DNA from: Porphyra umbilicalis
Lineage: Eukaryota > Rhodophyta > Bangiophyceae > Bangiales > Bangiaceae
Direction: 5' to 3'
Assembly (NCBI GenBank): GCA_002049455.2
Contig: KV918854.1
Coordinates: forward strand, 124,001-188,000
DNA: 64,000 bases
Position numbers and translations under genes: made by a program. Shown here one piece after another: positions 34,594 through 46,052 of the stretch. The first letter of the stretch is position 1, and each line of letters opens with the position of its first letter. The notes under the pieces are model-generated. The model was not told where the DNA came from, did no database searches, and was given only the letters and a program-made list of their open reading frames with translations.

Positions 34594-35258
34594 TCACTCC
34601 TTGACAACCACGACCTTGTCCGCCGCCACGGTGGTCGCCGCCGCTCCTGGGTCGGCCGCCGCCGGCGACGCCGCTGCCGCCGCCGTCGCCGACGTGCCCG
34701 ACAGCTGCTCAAAGGCGCGCTTGGTGTCGGCGTACGTCGATCCAAAGCCGACGCCCGCGCCAAAGCCAATCGTCGTCGCCCTCGACGCCCCGCCGCCTGT
34801 CGTCCACCAAACGACACAGGCAGGGCGGCGGCCACAGCCGACGCCCAAAGTGGGAGACGGCGGGGACCGCACAACAAAAGAAAAAAGCGAGGCGTCATCG
34901 GTCAGCACTACGCCCACGCACGGCGATGAGAGGGAAAGCAGGGAAGAACAAAAATACGGGGGCAGGGGACCAGGTGGCATAGGACCCCCGACACACACCC
35001 CCGCTGGCACGGGCGGTGGCGCGGGACGGACGGGCCGAGACGACACGCGGGGTGCTCCCACAGACGGCAAGCACGACACGCCCCAAGCCAACCCACCCCC
35101 CGAGCAATGCCACCCCACAAAAGCGCGACCACCCGCCACGTACGGAAAAGCACGAGCGCGGCGACGGCGCCGCCGGCGAGGCCGTAGGCCATCCGCTTGA
35201 TCCCCGTCTCAATGGCCACGTCCCATTGCTCGCTAATCTTGTGCTCGCTCGCCACCAT
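34594..35258 (-). CDS. MIC10: MIC10 (MINOS1), MICOS complex subunit
   Basis: Small inner-mitochondrial-membrane protein that bends membranes at cristae junctions. Exon 1 is 35258-35144, exon 2 is 34796-34594; the product is 105 residues. Exon 1 has the conserved start S-E-x-x-W-D (SEQWDVAIETGIKR) and the first transmembrane segment with glycines (YGLAGGAVAALVLF). The splice joins LFR to GGASRATTIGFGAGVGFGST, a second membrane segment with the G-x-G-x-G-x-G pattern typical of the family, ending in Y-A-D where relatives have Y-S/x-N/D. A 35-residue Ala-rich tail ending VVVVKE is an extension. The small size and two glycine-rich membrane segments make other assignments unlikely. It starts 519 bp from the divergent HTATSF1-like gene. 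Confidence 0.85.
34797..35143 (-). other. MIC10 intron, 347 bp
   Basis: On minus, donor TTCC|GTACGT and acceptor GACGACAG|GCG, phase 1. Joining gives the codon CGC between the two membrane segments. It is the largest intron I can place in the window. Confidence 0.85.
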
Positions 35259-35777
35259 GATGGGCGCCGCGGCAGGGAGACGGACGGCCGCGGGGGGGGG
35301 GGCGTACAACAAAGGCGGTGGAGTGGGGCGACAGGGACGGTAAAGTGGGCGGCGCGGGGCGGGGGGGGGGGGGCGGCGGCGTGCACCGACAAAAGGGGGG
35401 ACGCTGCGGCCGGGCGGTGGCGGTAGGGACGCCCGGGCCACGTCGGTGCAAGCCGCGAAAGCGGGACTTGCAGCGACGATGAAACGTGGCATCGTGTGCC
35501 CGTGCGCCGCCCATCGTCGGCCATTTCCGCTGTCGGCGCAGCGGCGGGTGGCGGCGGCGCGCCTCGTCCCGCCGGGGCAATGCCGGCGGCCTCGGACGCG
35601 TGCCGAGCCGCCTGCCCCTCCCCCCCGGCGTTGTCGAGCACCACGCCCCGTCCCCCCCACCACTGCTCTGCGGCAGCTTTTGCCTCGCTCGTGGCTTCTG
35701 GTCGGTCCTTGTCTCTTGGTGGGGGCGGACGTCCCCACCAAGCCCCGTCGCCCCCCCCACCCCTCCCCGCGCTCCCC
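35259..35777. promoter_or_regulatory. Divergent promoter region, MIC10 / HTATSF1-like
   Basis: 519 bp between two start codons facing away from each other, GC-rich, with no clear TATA. It must contain both promoters. This is inferred from layout only. Confidence 0.55.
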
Positions 35778-36457
35778 ATGGCCGACGGCGGCGCGGCCGC
35801 CGCGGCGGCCGCGGACCGCGAGCCCCTCTGGCTGTACCGCTCCGAGGTGGACGGCACCACCGTCGGCCCCGTGCCGTTTTCGGCCCTCGCCGCCGCCTGG
35901 TCGGCCGGCGACATTGACGGCCTGACGCCCGTGGCGGCGGCGCCCGCGCGCGGCGGCGGCGCCCCGCCGCCACACCCGCCCCCGTTTGCGCCCCTTTCGT
36001 CTGTGCCGGCGCTGCGGGCCGCGCTCGCGGCGCTCCCGGTCTCTGGCGAGGGGGGGAAGAGGGGGACGAGGCCGCCGCGGGCGCGGCGGTCGGCGCGGAC
36101 GCGGCGGCCGGCGCCGCCGCGGGCGGCCCGCCGGTCGGCGTGGCGTGGCCGCCGCCGACCGCCAATGGCGCGGGGGGCCCCTCCCCCCCCACCCCCGCGC
36201 CGCCTGCACCAGCCGTCGCCGACGACGTGCTGGCCGACGAGCCGGCGTACGACGAGGAGGTGTACGCGCCGCCGCCGCCGCCGCCGCTCCCGGCGGGGAG
36301 CGCGTCGGCCATGGACGCAACGACCGCCGCGCTCGTCGGCATGGACGCGGCGGCGGGGGCCGCCGCCGCCGCCTCCACCCCCGGCGACGCAGACGCACCG
36401 CCCGCCGCCGCCGCCGCCGCCACCCCCACCGCGCCCGCCGATGGCGCCGACGCGGCG

Positions 36458-36495
<38 letters not shown>

Positions 36496-36877
36496 GGCGC
36501 GGGTGGCCAAGGCGCGCAAGCGCGCGCGCGCGCGCGCCAACCGCGCGTCACGCGCGGCGGCGGCGCACACGCTCTACTGGTGTGGGGCCCCCCCCGACGT
36601 GACGTGCGCCGAAGTCGCCACCTACTTTGCGGCGTGTGGGGTGCTGGCGGTCGCCCCCGACGGCGCGCCGCGCGTCAAGTGTTATGGGCGCGGCGGCGAC
36701 GGCGTCGTCACGTACGCGCTGGCGCCGTCGGTGGCGAATGCGCTCCGCGTGTTGGACGGGGGGGAGGTGCGGCCGGGGTGGCGGTTGCGCGTGGAGCGCG
36801 CGACCGTCAAGCCGGGGGGGGGGGGGGGGGGGGGGGGGAGGGTGCGGCGGCGGCGGCGGCCGGTGGGGGGGCGGCGC

Positions 36878-36908
<31 letters not shown>

Positions 36909-37518
36909 GGGTGCGTCTGCCGTGGCCCGCCCGGCCAAACGCCCGCGTGTCGACGGCGGTGGCGGCGGCGGCGGCGGCACGGGCGCGGGCGGGGTCGCCA
37001 GCGGCGCCCCCCCCCGGCGGCGCGGTCAAGTGCCGACGGCCGTCTCGTGGGCGGACGATGCGGAGGAAGGGGTGGTCGACGGCGGCGGCGGCGGCGGCGG
37101 TGGCAAGGCACAACGCCGCATCCTCCTCCTGACCAACGCCTTTGACGCGGCCGAGGCGGCGGCGGCGCCGTCCCCCCCCGCCTGGTACGCGGAGCTCCAC
37201 GGGGAGATGGCCGCCGGCGCGGCGGCGGTCGCGCCCGTCGAAAAAGTGACGGTCTTTGAGCGGAGCCCGGTCGGCGCGGTCGCCCTCAAGTTCCGGTCGG
37301 CCGCGGGCGCCGCCGCCGCGCTCGCTGTGATGGACGGGCGGTGGTTTGGGGGGCGCCGCCTCGGCGCCGCGTGGTGGGACGGCCGCGACTACCGGGTGGG
37401 GGAGGGCGCGGACGAGGTGGCGGCGCGGCGCGCGTCGTGGGGGGAGTGGTTGGAGGGGGGGGAGGAGGGGGGGAGGTGGGGGGGGGCGGGGGAGGGGGGG
37501 GGGGGGGGTCTGACGTGA
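35778..37518 (+). CDS. HTATSF1/Cus2/ELF9-like splicing factor (frame-broken in this assembly)
   Basis: Tat-SF1 family proteins assist U2 snRNP assembly and branch-site recognition. The ATG at 35778 leads into a GYF-like module (WLYRSEVDGTTVGPVPFSAL, ending FAPLSSVPALRAAL), as in plant ELF9-type members. The frame then moves at the G-run near 36046-36065. In the next frame an RRM runs from about 36569 (TLYWCGAPPDVT) to 36815 (RLRVERATVKP). After a 24-G run at about 36815-36838 the frame moves again into a C-terminal UHM-type RRM, 37114-37415, with ILLLTNAFD and DGRWFGGRRLGAAWWDG-DY, the family hallmark. Both shifts fall in G-runs, so assembly indels are the simplest explanation; a pseudogene or intron is possible. 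Between the domains are Ala/Pro- and Gly-rich linkers. Confidence 0.8.
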
Positions 37519-38659
37519 CGGCGGGCGCGGACGGGCGTGCCGTCGACGGGGCGGGCGTGTCCCGTCGGGGGGGTGCCGCCGCCGTGGAGCCGGTGGGGAC
37601 GGGGGGGGTGGGGCGGGCGCGCTCGGAGCACGGCAAGACGCTCCGCTGGGCGGCCCGTAGGGGCCGCCCACCCAACGGTCGGTCATTGCCAACAGCGAGC
37701 CGCTGCCGGGGATCGCTGGCGGTGGGCGGCGGGAGCAGCGGCTTGCCCGTGTCGGCCTCCCCCGAGCCGCTGCCCGTTTGGTGGGGTGGCACGGCTGCAC
37801 CGCGGGCGCGCACAGCGTGCCGAGACGCGAACGGGCGGTTGCTGCACCCCGTGCGGCGGTGCTGGCGACCCCGGGGGAAGGCGGGGGGTGGGACGGACAC
37901 GGGCGTGGCGCGGTCGGCGCGTGGGGCCTCGGGAGCGCCGGCGGTCGGGCGGCGGGCGCGTGGCCGCCCACCGATCGGCGGTGCGTGAAGCGACGAGGGC
38001 AGCGGGGCGCGCGAAAGGCGCTGCGGCGCGCGGTCGCAAGCACGGCACACGGCGGAACACCAGTATCATTGCCGGTCGCGGTGCCCACATACTTGCCGGT
38101 GGCCCCCGGGGCAAAGTGTGTAACAAACAACCATGGTAGGAAAAACTAGAGAGCAAAGACACCAGAGGAAAGTAGAAAACAACAAGAAGCACCCAGATGT
38201 GGTACACGCACGACGGGTACGACGCCCCCCTCAAAAAAGGGATTGCAAAGCAAGCCACGGTGCACCACACACGATCCCCGCAGCCGCACCGTTGGCAGAC
38301 GCACCGCCGGCTGCTGCATCCCCACCGCACCACCCCGTGCGGGTGTCCACCCGCGCTCACCCCCCACAGGCGCGACGCCGCCCGCCGTCCCGGCCGCCGC
38401 GCACCCGCCCGCAACCCCACTACGATTGACCCCGTGCGTGGCACGCGGCGCTCCCGCGCAACAGCGTCCGCGCGTCGGCGTCCCGTCCACCCCACCCGTT
38501 CCCGTCCCCGCCATAGGGGGCGCCAACCCCCACCCCATCCATGCACACCCGCGCAACCGCCACCACTCTCCGACGCCGACCAACAACCGCCACCCGGCGA
38601 CACCACCGGCCACATGCCATCGCCGCCACCCCCCCGCCACCACGCGGACGGCCACCGCC
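37519..38659. other. Intergenic, no gene recognised
   Basis: GC-rich to about 38060, then mixed sequence. Open frames on both strands lack domains. It holds the 3' ends of the two convergent neighbours. Confidence 0.45.
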
Positions 38660-39142
38660 CTACGGGGAATAGCTCTGGTTGCCAAAGCCCCCCTGCGCGC
38701 TCGGCTGCGGCCGCACCGACTTGGCATAATCCCCCGTCCCGTAATCCGAGCGCGACGGCACCTTGGCGAGGATGTCGTCGAGCACCCCCTGCGACGACGT
38801 GGCATTGTTCTTCCCTTCGGGCGCCTCATAGTTTTTGCGGATATCCCCCGCCACGCCGACGCGCTTGGGCACTTTGCCGAGGTAGCCTGGCTCGTCCGCG
38901 TCCGCCTCGTTGGCCGACCCAATGCCCCCCGCCCGTTGGCGCTGCCGCCGCGCCTCGTCGCCGGGTGCCGACGGCACCGAGTTGCCCTGCCGCGCGAGCA
39001 CATTGTTCTTGTTGGCGGCAAGGGGGCGGGCGGGGGACAGTGCCTGCTCGACCGATGAGAGGGCCTTCAGGGAGACCATCACCGCGGGGGCGGCGAGCGT
39101 CGCGGCGGCGCCAGACAGCATGGGGATGGCGGCGGCAAACAT
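38660..39142 (-). CDS. Hypothetical small protein with N-terminal hydrophobic segment
   Basis: 160 residues from the ATG at 39142. Residues 1-30 are hydrophobic and small (MFAAAIPMLSGAAATLAAPA), suggesting a membrane anchor or targeting sequence. The remainder is polar with distinct, non-repetitive composition (YLGKVPKRVGVAGDIRKNYE and SQGVLDDILAKVPSRSDYG), unlike the surrounding low-complexity frames, so I think it is real. Codon use is GC-biased at third positions, as in its neighbours. No family is recognised. A pyrimidine-rich tract just before the ATG could mark a splice acceptor, so an upstream exon is possible. Confidence 0.6.
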   Translation of the reverse strand: MFAAAIPMLSGAAATLAAPAVMVSLKALSSVEQALSPARPLAANKNNVLARQGNSVPSAPGDEARRQRQRAGGIGSANEADADEPGYLGKVPKRVGVAGDIRKNYEAPEGKNNATSSQGVLDDILAKVPSRSDYGTGDYAKSVRPQPSAQGGFGNQSYSP

Positions 39143-39616
39143 GGTGCCGGGGATGCAAAAAGACAAGGGGGAGCGGGTCGGGGACGGCGCACACGCCCGA
39201 AGCGCGGGCGACGGTCGGGGCGGACGGGGTGCGGTACCGCAGGGCGACGGGTCGGTTGATGGTGGTTGAGGAGGAAGCAGGCGTGAGGAGGGAGGGAATC
39301 AAGGCGCTGTCGGCGGCACGACGGTGGGCCGGTGGAGGACATACACGGTCCCCGTCAGAGAGGCCAATGTGTGACGGGGGTCTGGAGGGCGGAAAGGGCA
39401 CCACCGGAGGCGCAGCGGGGGATCGGTGGGGGTGTCGTCGAGGTCCGCTGCTGCATGCCGAGATCATAGGGGGGTCGGTCGTCCGCACAGTTTTTAGACA
39501 CGAGTTGCTCGTTTTGTGACGGAGGCCTCTTTTTCACAGCATCAAGTACAAGGGGGGCTACAGTGACTGGGAAAAAGCGAAGCGACTTTGGAGCGGTTCG
39601 AGATTTACTCTATTTA
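39143..39616. other. Upstream region, no gene recognised
   Basis: No domain-bearing frame. Composition drops to AT-rich after about 39540 where mobile elements begin. Confidence 0.45.
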
Positions 39617-39749
39617 CAGTGCGTTCTCGTTATAAGAGAATCGTTTACAAAAGAATATGGGTCGCGAGTCTTCCATTCCAGTCCGTGTGGGCCACTTTTT
39701 GTTCATATTGAGCCGAATCAGCTGTCTCTTATCACGAGAACGCACCGTA
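39615..39749. mobile_element. 131-bp MITE with TA target duplication, pogo/Tigger-like ends
   Basis: Element 39617-39747 is flanked by TA. The left end CAGTGCGTTCTCGTTATAAG and the complement of the right end CGGTGCGTTCTCGTGATAAG match at all but two of the first 22 positions. CAGTG-N-TTCTCGTTATAA resembles pogo/Tigger termini. It is too short to encode anything. Confidence 0.85.
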
Positions 39750-40016
39750 TTAGCGAAGCTTCTAGTAGGGATCCATTCGTGTTCTCAACGCTCAGGCAGC
39801 CACGTTGCATAGAATGGATGGCCCTAGTCGATTTGATGGTCACCCTGTAGGCCATTTGATTGGATGGTCCCATCTGCACGCCCAATCAAGAATATCCACG
39901 TTTCAGCATTAGACGGCTCACGATCGCTCTGGTCCAGATGGATTACACACGCAAGCGATTACAGATTCCGCCAAAAGCGTTTACAGATGCCTTCGGGGAA
40001 CCCCCACTGTACAGTA

Positions 40017-40420
40017 TATTGCTGATCCCCGAATTTTGTCCTGGGGGACAGAGACAGAGACTGACTGTGAATAACAGCATTCTGTTGGTCGAAAACGACA
40101 GTAAAAAGGCGTCAAAGCCAATAGAAAGCCCGCATTCGATGCCAGGACCTTGCATCCAGCAGAACTCACTGTTTGTTGCCCCTTGATCCGATTTTCTTGG
40201 CACGGAGCAAGCTGCCCATGCGAGATCTTGAGATTTTCAACTGTCTCCTTGCCAGAAGTGCAGAAAAAAAAGAGGAGCTGATGTCGATTTCCAGACTGGA
40301 TGGGCACATGTAAGCAATCAGGCGCACCAAGTCAGTCCCAGGGGCGTATCTGATTGGCGGAGAGAGTCGGTCCGCAAGTCAGTCTCTGTCCACCAGGACA
40401 AAATTCGGGGATCAGCAATA
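40017..40420. mobile_element. MITE with TA target duplication, family 1 copy b
   Basis: Element 40019-40418, 400 bp, is flanked by TA. Its ends start TTGCTGATCCCCGAATTTTG and continue into GACAGAGACTGACT on both sides, the left side having an extra CAGAGA. It is the same family as 18068-18497. No internal coding sequence. Confidence 0.9.
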
Positions 40421-42900
40421 CACTCCACACCAAGGCCCAGAAATGGTCAGCAGCGCGCCTGCACTGCCTCTCCGCTCTCTTCCGTCATTTCGCCTTCTTG
40501 TCATCTGGCCCCTCCGTCGGGCCTTTCACACCACCACTCCATCGTCGTCACCGCACCGCCATGCTCTCTCTTCGACGAGCGCGCCGCATCCGCTCCTTCT
40601 TTGGGCCCGCGCTCCGCATCCGCCCCTTTTTTTGCCCCCCCCCTCCCCCTTTCTTTGCGCCCGCGCGCCGCATCTGGTCGCTACGATGCGTGCCGGTAAA
40701 TTGATCAGATATTTTCGGCACGCAACAGTTGGAGTGTTGGAATTTGGAGAGAACGGCCGTAGAAGGTCATTTCGACAGCAAGACCGGCACTTTAACTCGG
40801 TGAGCGACACTTTAACCCAGTGACCGACACTTTAACCCATGGTACCGAGCTTAAAGCGGATTGCAGACCGCTTTGAAGGTGTATTTAAGACTTGACGGGC
40901 GGCTGCTGCTCAATTGACACGACTCGACGCAGCTACCGATCCGACGGCAGCGACATTCAGAAACGGGAAGCCCAACAGCCCGGCGGGAATTTGATCCTCG
41001 TTGTCCAGGTCACAGGCTTTTTGTCTGTGTCGGGTGCTGGGCATCGTCTTGCTTGGCGGATGGTTGCGGTGTGTTGGTCTGTCCCCTCGGCGCGCGCGGC
41101 GGGCAGCCTGGCTGTGCGTTCACGCCGACCCCCGCTCGACCCCCTTGACGCGTGCGCCCGGTCGAGGGGCGGTTTTCTGGGCGCCCGCCCCCGGTCTGTG
41201 GACCCCCTTGGCGCGTGCGCCCAACCCCCCCCCCCCCCCACTCCTCTCTACACCTCTTGTCCTCCACCCCCGTCGTCGCCGCACGGCATGGAGGCCCGGC
41301 GTCTGGCGGCGCATGTCGTTCGCTTCCCTGGCCGGCCTGCAGCGGCTGCTGCCGAAGCCGCGGACGCCTTCCTGGACTTTCTACACCGCGAGTACCCTGA
41401 CGGCGTGCCATCCGCTGGCATCGGAGCGCACGCGGGTGGGGATGATGGACCATCTGATGGCAATGGACGTTGTCATTACCATGATCTTTGACCCTGACGA
41501 GCTGGGTAGGGAGCTTGCCCCCTTTTACGACGGCGTCTTGGACGCGGCCGGTATACGTTCGGCTGTAAGTAGCTGGGTGCTGCACGAGCAGATTGAGAGT
41601 GGGCACCGTGTTGGGTGGGTGCCGCGCGCCGTTGGGCTGATGTAAAGAACTGTGTGTGTGCCCCCATCCTGTCTGGGCTCTGATCTGGTCTCTTATCGTG
41701 TGCTCCTGTACGTCCACCCACATGGAGGGCGTCCAGGTCGTCAGTTGCATTCGCAACAAAGGCTACTGAGCCCATCCGCCCGTCGAGCAGCAGCTGACGA
41801 CGAGATTGGCGGCCCAAAGCAGCTCCCTGGCGGTGTTGTCGTCGATGGCGCGGTGGACTGGTTGTTGAAAACAAAGCGCGGCAGGGGAAAACCGATCCAG
41901 AGAACACGAAGAAGGGTTGCCGTTCAGTGGCAGGTGCCGAGCCTCCTGACAAAGGCAAAACCCCGCACTCCATACGAGCCCCACTCGTCGCCGTGCCCCG
42001 TCCACCCGTCTGGCGCACAACGAGCACACACCAGCAAGATCAAGCTACATGGGCTCGAAGAAAAAATCGGCCCTGGTGACCACACACAGGCCGATTTCAG
42101 ATTCCAATGTGGGTCCCCATTGCCAGCAATGACATTTGCGTCCCACCCCCAGTGAAGCGCCACTGCGCCGGGGAAAGGGCAGGGTCAGCCCGAGGTCTCT
42201 GTGAGAAGCTTGTAGCCCGCCTCTCGTATGTAGTGCTCGTGTGGTGTGTCCGCATCGGCCGCACGGGGTTGCTCCCGTAATCATTTGGACGGCACAGGGC
42301 GAAGCGAATCACGGCTGACAAGGGGGTCTCACCCGTGCGCGCCCGCACGCCACGCACGTGCGGATGGGCGCGTTGGCGCGGCAGCCGACGCGATGGAGCG
42401 GCGACGCCTGTGCACACCCCCTGGCGCGGGCCCAGACGCGTGCAGCCAAGCGGGACAGACCACGCGACCGTTGGCAGCGGCGTGTGTCGCCACACCGGGC
42501 GAGGCGTTGCCGGATTGTAGACATCTCGTTTGACAGTTGTTGCAAAAGAGGGATTACAAACACCCAAGACGTGGAAAATCTCCCTTCACAGACGGTATAC
42601 CGTGGTGTAAACATACGCGGGGATCCGTACAGTACCGGCAAACTGTCACGTGACGACCTCGGCCAATCGCATCCACGCTACGTCGGCACACCGTGCCACG
42701 CGCACAGACCACCCCACTCGCAGGAACAATGGACGGTCGACGCACGCCGCTCGGCTGCGGCGGTTTGTGGCTGCCACACCCCCCCCCCACCCTACAGCAT
42801 GATGTGGCAGCGGCGAACGGGACGGGTGTTGCGCTGGCCCCGCTCCGCTCGGGGTGGCGGCGCGGTCGACGCCTCGTCCGACGGTGGGACAGGCGTCGCG
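40421..42900. other. Mostly non-coding; possible degenerate frame at 41289-41645
   Basis: An ATG at 41289 opens a protein-like plus-strand frame (MEARRLAAHVVRFPG) that continues in a second frame to 41645 (DPDELGRELAPFYDGVLDAA). The switch implies one indel. I recognise no family. The remainder, including the AAA gene's downstream region, has only short frames. Confidence 0.35.
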
Positions 42901-45050
42901 TCAGTCGCTTGTGTCGCGGCTACCGGCGCGGTGCCCCACAGATGCGGCAGCAGCCACACCGTCCGGTGCGTGCGAGGCCGACAGAGCGGCACGTGCGCCA
43001 CCGAGGGACGTGCGGCCGCCGCTGCCAGACAGCTGGTCGATGGCCGCCAACACCGTCACCACCCACGTGTCGATCCCGTGCGGCACAGGTGCTGCTGCCT
43101 CGTGTACGCTCGCGAGGGCGTCGAGGAGCTGCTGAAAAACGCGCTCCATCTCGTCCACGGGTGCGTGCGTGAGGTGCACGCCGTCCAACGCAACGTGCAA
43201 CTCGGTGACGCGGGCACGCGCGACGCCGGTCTTACGCTTGCGCACGACCGCTTTGAGCGCGTCGACGACCGGGCACCAGTACTGCCGCCGCTGCTGCTCC
43301 GACGCCCCGTCCATGCGCACGACCGTCGACCACGTCGGCGCCCACGCGTTTGTCACGTCCTCGGTCGCGTTGGCAACGCCGAGCACCAACACGGGAGTGT
43401 CGACGGGGATGCGGGCCAGCACGCTGCGCAGCAGCGCGGTGGGCGACCCGTCGGCGGCGGCTGCAGACTCGGCCATCCACATCTCGGCGTCGGGCATGTA
43501 CAGGACCGACGGCGCGACGCGGACGGCCGCCGCCACCGTGGACAGCAGCAGCGGCAGCTGCCCGTCGGTGCCACTCGCAGTGAGGGAGAGGAAGCCGACG
43601 TCAAACACGGGCAGGGACTGCAGGTGGCACAGCACCGCAGCCCCAACCAGCGACTGCCCCATGCCCGCACGCCCCGCAATGCAGAGGCGGTGCGGGAGGA
43701 CCGGCCACGCGGCGAGCATGGCGGCGGCAGACGCACTCGACGTCGGCCCGCCCACGGCCTGGGTGGCCCACTCGGCGCCGGGGGTGGTCAGCTTGTCCAG
43801 CGGAAAGCGCGTGTTGAGGACCCCCACCACCCCCGACACGGTCGGCTCGAGGAGCGCGCTCAGGCGCAACGGCAGCGGCCGAGGCAGCGCCGGGGATACC
43901 CCCGCCCGGGCGGTCTGCGCTCGGGAGGCTAGCGCCACGTCCCAGTCCGCGTGCGTCACGTCTGGAAGCGGCGGCGGCGGCGCGCCCCCCCCCCCCCCCC
44001 CCCCCCCCCCCGCACCACCCCCGACTGTCGCCGGGTCTGTGGCGGCGGTCGCCACCGCCTCGAGCCACTGCGGGTCGGTCCGGCGCCACGCGCAGCACAC
44101 GGCTTCGGTGGCGAGGCCCCGGATTTCCGCTCCCGACCAGCCGTCTGTGCGTCGGACGACGTACGAGACCGCCGTCTCGTCTGCCGACGTGCCTGCGTGC
44201 AACGCCATCAGCCGCCGGCGGTCGGACGCGTCGGGCAGCTGAAAGTCGAGCTCCAAGTCAAACCGGCCCGGACGCCGAAACGCCGAGTCCAACAGGTCCG
44301 CCCGGTTGGTCGCGGCGAGGACCAACACGCGACCGCGCGAGCGAAAGCCGTCGAGCAAGGCGAGAAAGGTGTTGACGACCCGCGAGTGGTCGCGGTTGTC
44401 GTCCCGCGTCGCCGCGAGGGCGTCGACTTCGTCGAAAAACAAGATGGACGGGGCCGCCGCGGTCGCAGTGTCAAACAGGCGGCGCAGGCGGCGCTCGCCC
44501 TCGCCGACGTACTTGGAGAGGATTTCGCCGCCGCGGATGAGGTACAGAGGCACGGGGACGCCACCATTGGCCGCCCGCGCGTGCGAGGCGAGCACCCGCA
44601 CGCTCAGTGTCTTGCCCGTCCCGGGCGGACCGGTCAGCAGCACACCCCGGGGAAAGGGCAGGGGCCGCCCGACACCTCCCCCGCGCGGCGTGGTGGTGAG
44701 CAGCGCCAGCACCTCGCGCAGCCGCGACAAGTGCGCGTCGTGGCCCGCCACCGTTTCCCACGGGAGCGAGGCGGGGGGCTCGGGCTCGGGCACAATGTCG
44801 CCGGTCTCGCCCCGCCGGCGGCGCTTGGTCGCCCCGCCCGACACTGACCGGTCGGTGCGGGCGCGCTTGGCCCCGACGGGGCGCACCGGCGAGCCGCCTG
44901 CGTCGACGGGCGGGGGGGGGGCACGCGGTTGGCGGCGCTCGCGGCACTCGCCGGCGGCAGGGTGTGGAGGCGCCCGTCCAAGCGCGACGCCACGTCTCGC
45001 ACGGCGGCAAGCGCCGCGCGGTCCCGTGCGGAACGACCACCCCGAGGCAT
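42901..45050 (-). CDS. ATAD2/Yta7-like AAA ATPase, copy 1
   Basis: ATAD2/Yta7/Abo1 proteins are chromatin-bound hexameric AAA ATPases that act on histones H3-H4. This copy has a full first AAA module: Walker A LLTGPPGTGKT, Walker B ILFFDEVDALA, sensor AATNRADLLD and arginine-finger region FRRPGRFDLELDF. The second module is degenerate in the same way as the family's AAA2: GRAGMGQS replaces Walker A, followed by HLQSLPVFDVGFLSL and APSVLYMPDAEMW. No bromodomain is visible. The main frame opens at 44886 with GTG. An ATG at 45050 (MPRGGRSARDRAALAAVRDV) in another frame, joined at a G/C-run near 44915, is the likelier true start. A 27-nt C-run at about 43985-44011 encodes a Gly tract. Confidence 0.85.
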
Positions 45051-45230
45051 GCCGCGCGGCGAGGGCGACGGCGGGGACATGGTGCTGCAGACGGGGGGAA
45101 AACGACAGGGCGGCGGCACCGCGCGCACCCCGCGCGCCGCCGAGCGAGCCGCGCGGTCTCGCACGAGGGCCCCTCGGTGTGACGGCGACGCCCGTCGGCG
45201 GCGGTCGCAGTAGTCACATCGACCGGACCG

Positions 45231-45238
45231 TATTTATA
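45231..45238 (-). promoter_or_regulatory. TATA-like box upstream of AAA copy 1
   Basis: TATAAATA on minus, 181-188 bp before the candidate ATG at 45050. The sister gene has a TATAAAAG at nearly the same distance, which supports both. Confidence 0.5.
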
Positions 45239-45675
45239 CCCGCTGTCGACAGGGGGGGCAGCGGCTAATTTTAACCACGGAGGTTTGTATTCATACGGTA
45301 GCCTGCGAATCTGGCAGTGGCACGTGTGGTGGCAGATGCTGGTTGCAGACGGTCCCGTCCCAACATCCGCTTTGGCATCATGACCCGCCCCCTGAGCCCC
45401 GAGCCATGAAACAGTGAGTTTGCTGACGCACCTAGGTCCGAGTTTTGTGAGAAGCACAGTAACACACCCGCCCCCATGCCCGTCCGCCCGCCCCCCCTGC
45501 CTCCCCCACCCGTGCGCCCCCGTCCCCACGTCTCTGTCCTTTGCTGCAGCCTTCCCCACGTCTCTGTCCTTGGCTGCAGCCTTCCCCGCCCGCCTCCCCC
45601 CCTCCCTCCCCCCTGCTCCACCCTCGACGCCCGCCCAATGTCTTTTGTTTAGCAACCCCCCGTGTCTCATATCCC

Positions 45676-45977
45676 TAGTGTCTATTCTACCGCAATCGGG
45701 CATCAAATGATGCCCGTTTGGACATCAAATGATGCACCCTCTCCCAGGGCCAGAAAACGACGGTTCTACCCCCCCTGTTGAGGCAACTGGAGCACCCCCC
45801 GTTTGTATCTACAGCATATTGGCTGGGATCTCCCCCAAGAATAACAAGGCATCGCTGAGTCCGTTTCTGCAGTCGAAAAGAGCGTCAGAGGTCGGGAAGT
45901 ACGAAAACGAGCGCTCCGAAAATGGGCATCATTTGATGCGATTCGCATCAAATGATGCTGCGGTAGAATAGACACTA
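45676..45977. mobile_element. 298-bp MITE with TA target duplication, family 2
   Basis: Ends 45675-45694 and 45959-45978 are perfect complements (CTAGTGTCTATTCTACCGCA). If TA is the duplication, the element is 45678-45975. Just inside each end are palindromic GCATCAAATGATGC copies. Tc1/mariner-like by its TA flanks, non-coding. Confidence 0.9.
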
Positions 45978-46052
45978 GAGGTTCCTCATCACCGCACGTG
46001 TCATAGGCCTCCTCTGCGAAGCGTCCCCAGCTCACGCGCACCCTTGGCTGTG

